NCBI RefSeq assembly: GCF_017052585.1 | Contig: NZ_JAFFHZ010000002.1 | Span: forward strand, 62,001-126,000 | From: Paenibacillus apiarius | GTDB lineage: Bacteria; Bacillota; Bacilli; Paenibacillales; Paenibacillaceae | Direction: 5' to 3' | Length of the DNA stretch: 64,000 bases | Shown here: piece by piece, positions 1-7,776 of the stretch | How the letters are laid out: each line of letters starts with the position of its first letter | Numbering within the stretch: the first letter of the stretch is position 1 | Translations under genes and position numbers: made by a program | The notes under the pieces: generated by a model | What the model saw: the letters and a program-made list of their open reading frames with translations, nothing else | Database searches by the model: none | What the model was told of the DNA's origin: nothing

Positions 1-62
1 AACACTCAAAATAGTAAAGTGTACCAATTTAAGTAAGTCCATTAGCTAACAATCCAATCTGC

Positions 63-602
63 TTAATATGCATTACTTAAGCGAGATAAAACCTTATTGC
101 AATTGTCGTGCCATTGAAAGTCTTCACTGACTTTTTTTCTTAATTCTCTTAAAAGCTCATATTCTTCGACATCTAATCTATTGGTTGTCAACTGGATTTT
201 AAATTCATCAGATGCCCTTACATCTATTATTTCTTTAACTTTAACAATCCATGTCTCAGAATCGGACGATTTGCTTCTAATTAACTTGTAAGCCTCCCAA
301 AGAATCATCGTTAGCATACGTTCTCTGGCGGCCGTAGAGGCTTCGACTACATTCTCACCATATTTTTCTGTTAATGATGGGTGATTCTGATGATAAAGGA
401 GAAGGTAAGTTTCATACATATCTTTAAATTCTTGAACAGTGTATTCTTCATATTTTTCAAGCTCTATACGTGAAGCTAAATTCGATAAAGAATTAAGTTT
501 CTCTATCCTAATTTTACGTTGTTTTAAACTGTTTGATACTTTAATGAAAATAGCAAAGACCAATAAAAAGAAAAAGATCATTAGTAAAATTTCGATAAAC
601 AT
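63..602 (-). CDS. Hypothetical membrane-anchored protein
   Basis: This is a 179-residue protein I do not recognise. Residues 4-22 are a strongly hydrophobic helix (IEILLMIFFFLLVFAIFIK), followed by a Lys/Arg-rich segment, so it is probably anchored by one N-terminal membrane segment with the rest in the cytoplasm. The remainder is charged and helical, rich in Glu, Lys and Arg, with no motif I can name. The start at 602 is preceded on the minus strand by AAAGGTGATG, a usable ribosome site. The gene is AT-rich like its surroundings. Its upstream sequence is occupied by a truncated TPR-gene remnant on the other strand, so its native promoter context may have been changed by rearrangement. Confidence 0.6.
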   Translation of the reverse strand: MFIEILLMIFFFLLVFAIFIKVSNSLKQRKIRIEKLNSLSNLASRIELEKYEEYTVQEFKDMYETYLLLYHQNHPSLTEKYGENVVEASTAARERMLTMILWEAYKLIRSKSSDSETWIVKVKEIIDVRASDEFKIQLTTNRLDVEEYELLRELRKKVSEDFQWHDNCNKVLSRLSNAY

Positions 603-623
603 TGGATCATCTCATCACCTTTC

Positions 624-1106
624 CTATATATTGCTTGGATATATTGTTATGAAGAAGATGAGGACACAAAAGCTATTGGTTTATTAAGCCATATCAAATG
701 TTTGATTGAATTAGGAAATTCAATTGAGGCAAAAACAAAGCTTGATAAATTTTCAAAAGATGACGATGAGTTTGTCGGTGAAGTTGATGTAGCAGATTTA
801 TATGTAGAGTTGGGTTGTTTTAAAGAAGCTGCTGAGTGGTTTGAAAAGGGTTGGGATATTTACTGGAAACAACCTAGTTGGATTAGTCGATATATTTATT
901 CACTGTTCGAACTAAATCATTCAGCTCGTGCTCATGAAATACTGAATGAAGTTATTAAGCAAAAAATAGAAGATATCAAAGAAGCCAATGATGACGAAGA
1001 TGATGGAGATTGGTCAGAAAGCGACAAGCAAGCCTATATTAAGAATTTACTTGATGAAAAGATTCGTTCATATGTGTATTCGTATGGGAGCCCAAAGTTT
1101 TTATGA
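624..1106 (+). pseudogene. TPR-like protein fragment, both ends lost
   Basis: The reading frame is open from about 588, but a start codon with a ribosome site is missing. Protein-like sequence begins near 627 (AWIYCYEEDEDTKAIG) and continues as helix-turn-helix repeats resembling tetratricopeptide units: an ELG-CFKEAAEWFEKG unit at about 805-860, then ISRYIYSLFELN. The first usable codon, TTG at 702, lies inside this homology. Upstream the frame runs into the divergent membrane-protein gene. Downstream, after an acidic stretch, it meets unrelated alpha/beta-hydrolase sequence at about 1085 and stops at 1106. I read it as the middle of a once larger TPR protein. The parent family is not identified. 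Confidence 0.5.
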
Positions 1107-1416
1107 CTATACCTATGATGCGGCTTACATGTGGGAAGGTGTATATGCGAATATGCCAATTATTGATCACCTGTGGGGAGAAGCATTCGGAGAGTTGAAT
1201 CTTATACAATCACTGGCCAGCTTCAATAAACCGGTATTTGTTGGTTTAGGCAGATATGATTATTTGGTAGCGCCTGTTTCACTTTGGAATTCTGTTGATG
1301 ATACGTATGAGAACGTAAAGAAGGTGATCTTTGAGTACAGTGGTCACAATCCTATGTTTGAAGAACCCCAATCCTTTGACAGGGAACTAATCAAGTGGAG
1401 TCGTGAAGGCAAATAA
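1087..1416 (+). pseudogene. Alpha/beta hydrolase C-terminal remnant
   Basis: A frame opening inside the TPR fragment becomes hydrolase-like at about 1087 (AQSFYDYTYDAAYMWEG). It contains the typical late elements of a proline-iminopeptidase-like alpha/beta hydrolase: KPVFVGLGRYDYLVAP, where Asp is the likely acid, and YSGHNPMFEEP, where His is the likely catalytic base, ending at 1416. The N-terminal half, including the oxyanion hole and nucleophile-elbow Ser, is absent. The switch of frame and family at 1085-1090 marks a deletion junction between two former genes. It is followed by a good terminator. No function is expected. Confidence 0.6.
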
Positions 1417-1440
1417 GGATTTCATTCATAAGGTAACGAG

Positions 1441-1494
1441 AAGGGGCTATCCCTAAGTCATCTTTAAACTGACTTTTGGGGCATAGCCCCTTTT
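1441..1494 (+). terminator. Intrinsic terminator after hydrolase remnant
   Basis: AAGGGGCTAT (1441-1450) pairs perfectly with ATAGCCCCTT (1483-1492), with extra CCC/GGG pairing inside, and runs into TTTT. It would end transcripts of the old hydrolase gene. Confidence 0.7.
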
Positions 1495-1671
1495 CATGGA
1501 AGCTGATCCACTCCTACAGGAACCAACGTCGCCCCGTCCCTTTCGCACGTTCGGATTGCAGTGGATTAACGATCGTCAATTTTAAACATTACTTGTAACT
1601 TGCTTTCATGTTATAATGCTATTATGCCGCTGTAAGATATTTTCTTTTAAATATGAAGGAGGGAATACCTG

Positions 1672-1784
1672 ATGAAAAAGAGAGCGATTACATATTTATC
1701 TTTTGGTATTGGGTATTCTACTGCTGTTTTTTTCTAGAATTGATTATTGACGGGATAAGTCTGTCAAAAATTCAGAGAATATAA
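1672..1784 (+). pseudogene. Small hydrophobic peptide, frameshifted at a T7 run
   Basis: ATG at 1672 follows AAGGAGG with good spacing and encodes MKKRAITYLSFGIGYSTAVFF before TAG at 1735. The stop is met right after seven consecutive T (1727-1733). With one more T the frame would continue as LELIIDGISLSKIQRI to TAA at 1782-1784, giving a 37-residue hydrophobic peptide. Either it is a 21-residue peptide, or a slightly longer one knocked out by homopolymer slippage. No family is recognised. A sequencing error in the T run is possible. Confidence 0.35.
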
Positions 1785-1849
1785 AAAACAGTGAAAATAG
1801 ATAACATATCCTCCGTAGTCTATTTTCTATTTAAAAGGAGAGCTTACAA

Positions 1850-2254
1850 ATGAAAAACACAAAGCATAATGTCATTCAAAGATATAATCCAGAAAATATT
1901 GCGAAACCTGTTGGGAACTATAGTCATGTCACAAAAATAAGCAGAAATGCCGAGATGTTTGTGTTTTCTGGTCAAATTGGTATTGATCACAACGATAATA
2001 TCCCTGCAGATTTTAATCAACAAGTAACAAACACAATGAGCAATATTGTTGATATCCTTGCTTCTCAACATTTGACTCCTGATCATGTAATTAAAATCAA
2101 CATTTGGGCCACTGAAGAAATTGATTGGGATCATTTCGATGAAATTTGGAATAAAGTATTCGGTGCCACTCCCCCTTCAATGACGATCGCTTATATTAAA
2201 GGGTTAGGTTTGCCTGAATTAAAAATTGAATTGGATGTTTGGGCTGCTGGCTGA
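1850..2254 (+). CDS. RidA/YjgF-family protein
   Basis: The 134-residue chorismate-mutase-like fold protein of the Rid family is recognised by VFSGQIGID, QVTNTMSNIVDILASQHLTPDHVIKINIW and the C-terminal LPELKIELDVWA. Classical RidA hydrolyses reactive 2-aminoacrylate imines as a trimer, using an Arg in the PARS motif. Here that stretch reads PPSMTIAY, so the Arg is replaced by Ser. This places it among Rid subfamilies without known imine deaminase activity, so the substrate is unknown. AAAAGGAGAGCTTACAA directly precedes the ATG. It is AT-rich, like the rest of 1-2.7 kb. It stands alone with no operon partner. Confidence 0.8.
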   Translation: MKNTKHNVIQRYNPENIAKPVGNYSHVTKISRNAEMFVFSGQIGIDHNDNIPADFNQQVTNTMSNIVDILASQHLTPDHVIKINIWATEEIDWDHFDEIWNKVFGATPPSMTIAYIKGLGLPELKIELDVWAAG

Positions 2255-2363
2255 TTTTTAAAGTCCAAGAAGTGACGATGTGATATTATCCCCTCATGGT
2301 AGACAGTAATAAAGAGCTCATATTGTGATGAGTTCAAAGACTGTAGATCGGAGGGGATTATTC

Positions 2364-2575
2364 ATGTCTAAAAAAGAACGCTCCATTAATGCCAAAATTA
2401 CGGACGCACAATTCGAATATAACGAGATCATACATAAATTCCCGGTTATTCCATTCGCTTGCGTGTGGTGTCAGCATCGCTGTTCTACCACCTAGTGGAA
2501 GTTACTTTATTGTTGTTGATTGCATTTGAACATCTCTCTTTCCTGAACAAGTGGGAGAGTGAGCGTAAGAGCTAA
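2364..2575 (+). pseudogene. Small membrane protein, frameshifted
   Basis: ATG at 2364 after CGGAGGGGA begins MSKKERSINAKITDAQFEYN, but this frame closes at 2493-2495 after 43 residues with a Cys/Trp/His tail that does not look native. Shifting by one base near 2450 gives IRLRVVSASLFYHLVEVTLL followed by a hydrophobic segment and FEHLSFLNKWESERKS to TAA at 2573-2575. Joined, this is a plausible protein of about 70 residues with one membrane helix. The family is not recognised. It is either a decayed gene or a sequencing slip. Confidence 0.4.
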
Positions 2576-2699
2576 GATACAACTATCATCGCATGAAGAC
2601 CCGTTGAAATAGGAGCTGTTCTCCCCGCCGTCCAGTCAGGGCTGTTTTGCAGCTATTGTTGCAGTTCGAGGGAGCGAGGAGTATGCCCCAAATAATATC

Positions 2700-2728
2700 T
2701 TGACAAAATAAAATAAATATGGTATGAT
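2700..2728 (+). promoter_or_regulatory. Sigma-A promoter of the metallo-hydrolase gene
   Basis: TTGACA (2700-2705), a 17-base AT-rich spacer, and TATGAT (2723-2728). Transcription would start near 2735, about 90 bases before the ATG at 2825. Confidence 0.7.
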
Positions 2729-2824
2729 TAAATATTTTATATTGACCAGAATGACGAAAATGTTTATGATATGAAATACTTACGCTCCAAAGCAACCATT
2801 TCATCTCATAACGGAGGAATGTGC

Positions 2825-3574
2825 ATGATTATCGCGAACGGAATCGCCACGCTTGAAATTTCGGCTTTCATCATGGGAAAGAAGGACACCATTTACCCTA
2901 CTTTGCTGTGGGACAAGGACACCGCGATTTTGGTAGATGCTTGCTATCCCGGTCAATTGCCGCTCATCCGCGAGGCCATGGAGCAGACCAACGTCCCCTT
3001 GGATAAGCTTGACACAGTCATCTTAACCCATCAAGACTTGGATCATATCGGTAGCTTGCCTTTGATGCTGAAGGAATCCCCTCGAAAGATCGAAGTGTTG
3101 GCCAGTGAAGTGGAGCGACCGTATATTCAAGGTGACAAGAGACTGCTGAAGCTCACAGCGGAGGCCGTTGAACAAGCTGACGCGATGCTTCCGCCCGATC
3201 TGCCCGAACAACTGCGATCCGCTTTCAAGGCCATGCTGGCCAACCCGCCGCAGGCTCAAGTTGACAGGACGTTGGCAGACGGCGATGTGCTCCCTTACTG
3301 TGGCGGAATCATCGTCATCGACACGCCGGGCCACACCCCTGGACATATCAGTCTGTATCATCAACCGAGCAAAAGCCTTATCGCCGGAGATGCCATGGTC
3401 ATTGCCGACGGAGAATTGCATGGGCCCAATCCGCAATATTCGCTCGATATAGACACCGCAATAAGCTCTTTGAACAAGCTGGCGCAGTTCGAGATTGACA
3501 CCGTCATCTGCTATCACGGAGGCGTGTTCCAAGGAAATGTCAACGAGCGCATTGCCCGGTTGGCTGCCGTGTAA
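2825..3574 (+). CDS. MBL-fold metallo-hydrolase
   Basis: This is a 249-residue metallo-beta-lactamase-fold enzyme of the glyoxalase-II / lactonase type. Metal ligands are visible: THQDLDH (His69, Asp71, Asp73, His74), DTPGHTPGHISL, LIAGDAM and a late CYHGG. The substrate cannot be told from sequence; hydrolysis of thioesters or lactones is typical of relatives. The frame is open upstream to 2771, but ATG 2825 is chosen because CGGAGG lies 7 bases before it and homologous sequence starts there. ATG 2819 would be only one base from that site. It has its own sigma-A promoter and ends 63 bases from the convergent murC, sharing a terminator. Base composition is higher in GC than the preceding 2.7 kb. 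Confidence 0.82.
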   Translation: MIIANGIATLEISAFIMGKKDTIYPTLLWDKDTAILVDACYPGQLPLIREAMEQTNVPLDKLDTVILTHQDLDHIGSLPLMLKESPRKIEVLASEVERPYIQGDKRLLKLTAEAVEQADAMLPPDLPEQLRSAFKAMLANPPQAQVDRTLADGDVLPYCGGIIVIDTPGHTPGHISLYHQPSKSLIAGDAMVIADGELHGPNPQYSLDIDTAISSLNKLAQFEIDTVICYHGGVFQGNVNERIARLAAV

Positions 3575-3602
3575 TCGAATCCTCTCATATATAACAAAGA
3601 AC

Positions 3603-3636
3603 AAAGGGCGGAACCTCATCGGTTTCCGCCCTTTTC
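3603..3636. terminator. Bidirectional terminator between metallo-hydrolase and murC
   Basis: AAAGGGCGGAACC and GGTTTCCGCCCTTTT form a strong stem with one bulge, with A and T runs on the two sides. It can end transcripts from both convergent genes. Confidence 0.8.
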
Positions 3637-3637
3637 T

Positions 3638-4930
3638 TTATAACCGCACCAAGCTCTGCTGATATTTCTGGATATCTCCCGCGCCCATAAAGACAAGCAC
3701 CGCATCTTCATAGGTGACCAAGCTGTTCACTGTGCTTTCCGAGATGAGCTGCGCATTCGGGATACGTTCGCGCAAATGTTCAATCGAAACGCTGCCTGCT
3801 CGTTCCCGGGCGGAGCCGAAGATTTGACATAGAAACACATCATCGGCGTCGCGCAAGGAGTGGGCAAAATCATCGAGCAGCCGTTCCAGCCGGCTGAATG
3901 TATGCGGTTGGAACACACTTACAATCCTCCTGCCGGGATACTTGCTCCGGGCCGCTTCAAGCGTCGCCCGTATTTCAGACGGATGATGCGCGTAGTCATC
4001 GATGACGACATTGCTTCTCCACTCGGTCTCGGTAAAGCGCCGCTTTACGCCAGTGAACGTAGCCATTTGCCGTCTGATTGCTTTCAAATCCAGACCCAGC
4101 GTAAGACTTACGCCGATGACCGCCAAAGCGTTGAGCACATTATGCCGGCCATACACCGGAATCGTAAACCTATCAAGCTTGGCATCACGCCAGTATACAT
4201 CGAATGCGACTCCGCCGCTGACTATGGCGAGACCGGCCGCTCTTAATTCGTTGCGCTCGTCGAAGCCGTAATATAGCATCTTGTTCGCCGTCCGCAGCAG
4301 CCGCACCTGCGCGTCATCGCCGCATGCGACCAATTGTTTGCCGACGGAGGCAGCCATTTCTTCAAAGGCGTGCCGCACATCCTCCACATCAGCAAAATAG
4401 TCCGGATGATCAAAATCGATATTCGTAATGACGGCGATTTCCGGACGATAAGCGAGAAAATGCCGTTTGTATTCGCAGCTTTCGAATATGAAAAAGCGCG
4501 CACCAGCTTCCCCTCTGCCTGTCGCGTCTCCAATTAAGCTGCACGTTAGCTCGATGGAATGCAGCGCGTGAACCATCATGCCGGTCGTTGTCGTCTTGCC
4601 GTGCGACCCGGTGATCGCAATGCTCGTATAGCTCTTCATCCATTCCCCAAGAAAATGATGGTATCGCTGTATGGGAAGTCCCAAGCTCTTGCACCGTATT
4701 AAGCTCGGATGATCGTCACCGTACGCGTTCGAAGCAATGACGATCATGTCTGCTGATAATGGCGCGCTTCCAAAGGAGTACATCGGGATATTGCGCGCTT
4801 CCAGAGGCGTTTGTGTAAAAATTGCAGTATCGATGTCTTCCCCTTGAATCACATGTCCAAGATCATGCAGCATCTGTGCCAACGCACTCATGCCGCTGCC
4901 CTTTATCCCAATCAAATGATAGCTGCTCAT
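3638..4930 (-). CDS. murC: UDP-N-acetylmuramate--L-alanine ligase
   Basis: This 430-residue cytoplasmic Mur ligase adds L-Ala to UDP-MurNAc with ATP, the first peptide step of peptidoglycan precursor synthesis. Visible features are the N-terminal Rossmann-like GIKGSGMSALA (about residues 8-18), the ATP loop GSHGKTTTT (108-116), NIDFDHPDYF in the central domain, and DDYAHHPSEI plus FQPHTFSRL in the C-terminal domain. Length fits the Bacillus MurC family. ATG at 4930 follows AGGGGGTCACA. It is transcribed alone, with upstream sequence of about 170 bases. The related Mpl ligase is less likely given length and the AHHP motif context. Confidence 0.88.
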   Translation of the reverse strand: MSSYHLIGIKGSGMSALAQMLHDLGHVIQGEDIDTAIFTQTPLEARNIPMYSFGSAPLSADMIVIASNAYGDDHPSLIRCKSLGLPIQRYHHFLGEWMKSYTSIAITGSHGKTTTTGMMVHALHSIELTCSLIGDATGRGEAGARFFIFESCEYKRHFLAYRPEIAVITNIDFDHPDYFADVEDVRHAFEEMAASVGKQLVACGDDAQVRLLRTANKMLYYGFDERNELRAAGLAIVSGGVAFDVYWRDAKLDRFTIPVYGRHNVLNALAVIGVSLTLGLDLKAIRRQMATFTGVKRRFTETEWRSNVVIDDYAHHPSEIRATLEAARSKYPGRRIVSVFQPHTFSRLERLLDDFAHSLRDADDVFLCQIFGSARERAGSVSIEHLRERIPNAQLISESTVNSLVTYEDAVLVFMGAGDIQKYQQSLVRL

Positions 4931-5063
4931 TGTGACCCCCTATGAACGAATTCGCATGTCAATATTATATGTAGCAATCTAAATTGTGCGCTTGCCTACC
5001 TTAACGCATATTGACATTATACGAAATTACCTCCCCATTTCCAAATTGAATTCTTTAACGCGC

Positions 5064-5087
5064 ACAAAAAAACCGGCCGCAGCCGGT
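5064..5087 (-). terminator. Intrinsic terminator after anti-sigma remnant
   Basis: On the minus strand ACCGGC-TGCG-GCCGGT is followed by a run of seven T. Confidence 0.75.
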
Positions 5088-5102
5088 GCAATCTTGTCTT
5101 GC

Positions 5103-5303
5103 TTACTTTTGCATCATATTTTCCGCTATCGTGACGAGTTCTTCTTTGGTAAGCTTACTGTCCTTGTTAATGGAAATTTCGTGCTTCACCTTATTTTCTT
5201 CCCATTGTAATGTTGTTGAATACAATGCTTTCGATCCTGTTCGATACAACGCTTCAATCCCGTTAATCGTTAATTTGGGCTTACATCGGTACTCTCTTGT
5301 CAA
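5103..5303 (-). pseudogene. DUF4367 C-terminal remnant (anti-sigma-like protein)
   Basis: The 66-residue frame carries only the tail of a DUF4367 domain: LTINGIEALYRTGSKALYS, LQWEENKVKHEIS and LTKEELVTIAENM. These are the typical closing elements of DUF4367 proteins encoded after ECF sigma factors. The N-terminal zinc-finger or membrane part and most of the domain are missing. The frame is closed by TAA two codons before the TTG at 5303. It lies 22 bases behind the sigma-factor gene on the same strand, the usual place for the cognate anti-sigma factor, so an internal deletion has removed most of that gene. Confidence 0.55.
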
Positions 5304-5325
5304 TCGTTAAGATATTCTTTTATCT

Positions 5326-5793
5326 TCACATCTTCAAGAGTTTGTCTGGATTTACGCATGTCTCGTTCACCTCCCTGTCTTCCATCAGCTTCTTCAATTT
5401 CAGCTTGACCCGGCCGTATTTCTTCTTTGCCGCTTCCGCACCTTTTCCCAAAATCTCGCCGATTTCAGCAAATGATTTCTCCTCAAACACCCTCAGTACA
5501 AGTAAATTGCGCTCTTCTGCCGACAAACACGCCAAAGCCGAGGCCAGCGGTTCTCCGAACATCGTGTTCGTCAATGTCTGTTCGGCGCTCTCTGCAACTG
5601 TGTCCTGCTTGAACCACCACTTGAATTTATGTTGATTGCCGCGTTTGCGAATGAGGTTTAAACAATGGTGATACGCGATTTTGTACAGCCAAGAGGAAAA
5701 ATTCACGGTTGGTTTATAAAATTCTATTTTTTCGTATGCCTTTACCAGAATGTCCTGAACAGCATCTTCCGCCTCATGCTTGCTTCCCAGCAA
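5326..5793 (-). pseudogene. ECF sigma factor, N-terminus lost
   Basis: Sigma-70 regions 2 and 4 are clear. Region 2 has LGSKHEAEDAVQDILVKAYE and NFSSWLYKIAYHHCLNLIRK; region 4 has LSAEERNLLVLRVFEEKSFAEIGEILG and AAKKKYGRVKLKLKKLM. Homology continues upstream of the TTG at 5793 (KYRYCSRLLG), but the frame is closed by TAG at 5829-5827, and the first 15 or so residues typical of these factors are missing. AAGGAGGGGG lies just inside, yet there is no start codon in frame at the right distance. Together with the adjacent DUF4367 tail this is a decayed sigma/anti-sigma pair. It could still be translated from TTG, lacking part of region 2.1. Confidence 0.6.
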
Positions 5794-6029
5794 ACGGCTG
5801 CAATATCGGTATTTGCCCCCTCCTTTCTAACTACTGTATAACACTTGAACGGCAGCAAAAAGGACACTTTATCATGCCGGATTTCAGGATATCGGCAGAA
5901 TGTTTGTCTTCTGGCGCAGATCATTGCATATGTAAATTTGCTGATAATCGGCTTGATGAAAGTGAGGCTATTGCATATTCCTCCCCTTTCTTTTTGCACA
6001 AATCAAAATAAAGGCGTTGGGTTTGTCTA

Positions 6030-6058
6030 TTGAGTAACCTTCAACGATACTATATGAT
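6030..6058 (+). promoter_or_regulatory. Sigma-A promoter of AraC/siderophore-binding gene
   Basis: TTGAGT (6030-6035), 17-base spacer, TATGAT (6053-6058). The predicted start point near 6065 falls at the edge of the Fur box, the usual arrangement for iron repression. Confidence 0.65.
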
Positions 6059-6067
6059 AGTTTTATC

Positions 6068-6086
6068 GATAATGAGAATCATTATC
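6068..6086 (+). promoter_or_regulatory. Fur box
   Basis: GATAATGAGAATCATTATC matches the Bacillus Fur consensus GATAATGATAATCATTATC at 18 of 19 positions. It sits immediately downstream of the -10 box. Confidence 0.85.
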
Positions 6087-6135
6087 TTTTAAATGTATAT
6101 CGCTACTGGAGGAAGGCACGCTCAGCTACTATGAA

Positions 6136-7560
6136 GTGACGTTCACTGTCATCCTAGTTGGGAATCAGAATCATAAAACTTATACGGAAGACCTGTTGCC
6201 CGGCCGGCGCGAAATAACTGCATACCCCTTCTCCCGCCTGATGCATCTTATAGAGGAGCTATATAGCGAGAGGCATGGCAGATGCGATCTCGAATGGTAT
6301 AAGCAGCATATGCGTTTTCAGGAGCTGATGGGGTTTGTGTTCGAGCATAACCTGCATTCAGAGCATTTGTTCAATCCGACGCAATCGGTGGAGAACACCA
6401 TCCAACACATGCAGAGCAATTACATGAAGAACATCACCGTCAAGCAGCTTGCACAGCTAGCCAATGTGCCATATTGGCGCTACACTCCGATCTTTCAAGA
6501 ATTGACGGGTAAAAAACCACTCGACTATTTAACGGAATTACGCATTAAGCGGTCCAAAGAATTGCTGCTCAGCTCGAACGAGCCGCTGCGGGAGATCGCC
6601 CATCGGGTGGGTTTTACAGATGAATATTATTTCAACCGCCGCTTCCGGCAGACGACAGGCGTTACGCCCAAGCAATACGCCCGGTTCATGCGCGGCAGAA
6701 CCCAGGTCACAGACTGGACAGGGCATGAGGTGGAGATCCCTGCTCAGCCCAAGCGGGTCATTTATCATGGCGAAACGTTCGGTGACCTCCTCGCGCTTGG
6801 CGTGGAAGCGATCGGGGGGGCGTTTACCTGGATGCATGGCACGGTGTATGAAGACCAAGTGCGCAATGTGCAAGATGTCGGGTTCCCTATCAATTCCGAA
6901 AAGTCATTTACGCTTGAACCCGATTTAATAATCATTGCGGATACGGACGAAATGAAATACGACCGAATCTCTCGAATTGCGCCTACTGTCACGTTCGATT
7001 CATTTGCGCCACTCGACCAACGCCTGCTAACGCTAGGCAATTTGCTTGGCAGACAGCGCGAGGCCAAGCAATGGCTGGACATGCACAATGCCAAAGCAAC
7101 CGCCATGTGGCAACAGCTGCAGGCCGCTATTCATCCAGGCGAGACGGCATCGGTCTATATTTACGAGCATGGGCATCGTTTGTTTGTCATGGGAACCGCG
7201 GGACTATCCTCGGCACTGTATCATCCTCTCGGATTCAAGCCAGGAGACAAAATCCAAAAAATATTGGATGCGGGACATGGGTTTATGGAAATTCCACCCG
7301 AACGGTTGTCTGCGTATGCCGGAGACCGGATTTTCATGCTGCTCTCCCACAATCCAGCATCCAGGCAGACGGCGAAGGATATGATGAACAGCTCTCTGTG
7401 GCACAGCCTTCCTGCGGTCCGCAACGGCCACGCCTATGTGTTGGAAGCGGCGAAATGGAACTCGGGCGATGCCTTGACCAGAGAGAGGCTGCTGGATATG
7501 CTGCCCCGACTGCTGCAAAGCAGCAGCGATATCGAGTATCGACAAGTAACAAATTCCTAA
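6136..7560 (+). CDS. AraC regulator fused to siderophore-binding domain, 5'-shortened
   Basis: The 474-residue protein has an AraC-type double helix-turn-helix (about residues 95-190: VKQLAQLANVPYWRYTPIF, then LREIAHRVGFTDEYYFNRRF and GVTPKQYAR). This is fused to a FecB/BtuF-like periplasmic-binding fold (about 195-460: PKRVIYHGETFGDLLALGVE to LLDMLPRLL). B. subtilis Btr (YbbB) has this layout; it binds ferri-siderophore in the cytoplasm and activates uptake genes. The first sequence is LSYYEVTFTVI, which belongs to the end of the cupin-like sensor domain, so roughly the first 80 residues are missing. GTG 6136 has no ribosome site. An in-frame ACG at 6118 lies 5 bases after GGAGG, which suggests a mutated or non-standard start. 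The promoter and Fur box indicate iron repression. The likely target is the FecCD operon at 10.1-12.2 kb. Confidence 0.75.
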   Translation: MTFTVILVGNQNHKTYTEDLLPGRREITAYPFSRLMHLIEELYSERHGRCDLEWYKQHMRFQELMGFVFEHNLHSEHLFNPTQSVENTIQHMQSNYMKNITVKQLAQLANVPYWRYTPIFQELTGKKPLDYLTELRIKRSKELLLSSNEPLREIAHRVGFTDEYYFNRRFRQTTGVTPKQYARFMRGRTQVTDWTGHEVEIPAQPKRVIYHGETFGDLLALGVEAIGGAFTWMHGTVYEDQVRNVQDVGFPINSEKSFTLEPDLIIIADTDEMKYDRISRIAPTVTFDSFAPLDQRLLTLGNLLGRQREAKQWLDMHNAKATAMWQQLQAAIHPGETASVYIYEHGHRLFVMGTAGLSSALYHPLGFKPGDKIQKILDAGHGFMEIPPERLSAYAGDRIFMLLSHNPASRQTAKDMMNSSLWHSLPAVRNGHAYVLEAAKWNSGDALTRERLLDMLPRLLQSSSDIEYRQVTNS

Positions 7561-7609
7561 TTTTTAAAACAAAATGAGGATTGAAAACCAATCGGATGCA
7601 TACAACACG

Positions 7610-7647
7610 ATGACTACAGTCACTTTATGACTGTAGTCATTTTTTTA
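7610..7647 (+). terminator. Intrinsic terminator of AraC-fusion gene
   Basis: ATGACTACAGTCA (7610-7622) pairs perfectly with TGACTGTAGTCAT (7628-7640), followed by a T run. Confidence 0.85.
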
Positions 7648-7776
7648 GCGGAGCTGTCCCCATCAGTCTCGCTTCGTTACCCGCTCTTCACGTGTGGCGC
7701 AGCTGCTTGACACGCCATTCATCCGAATGAAGGTTTTAGCTCGTACTGGCTTGTGGCCACACGCCTAATGCGCGGC

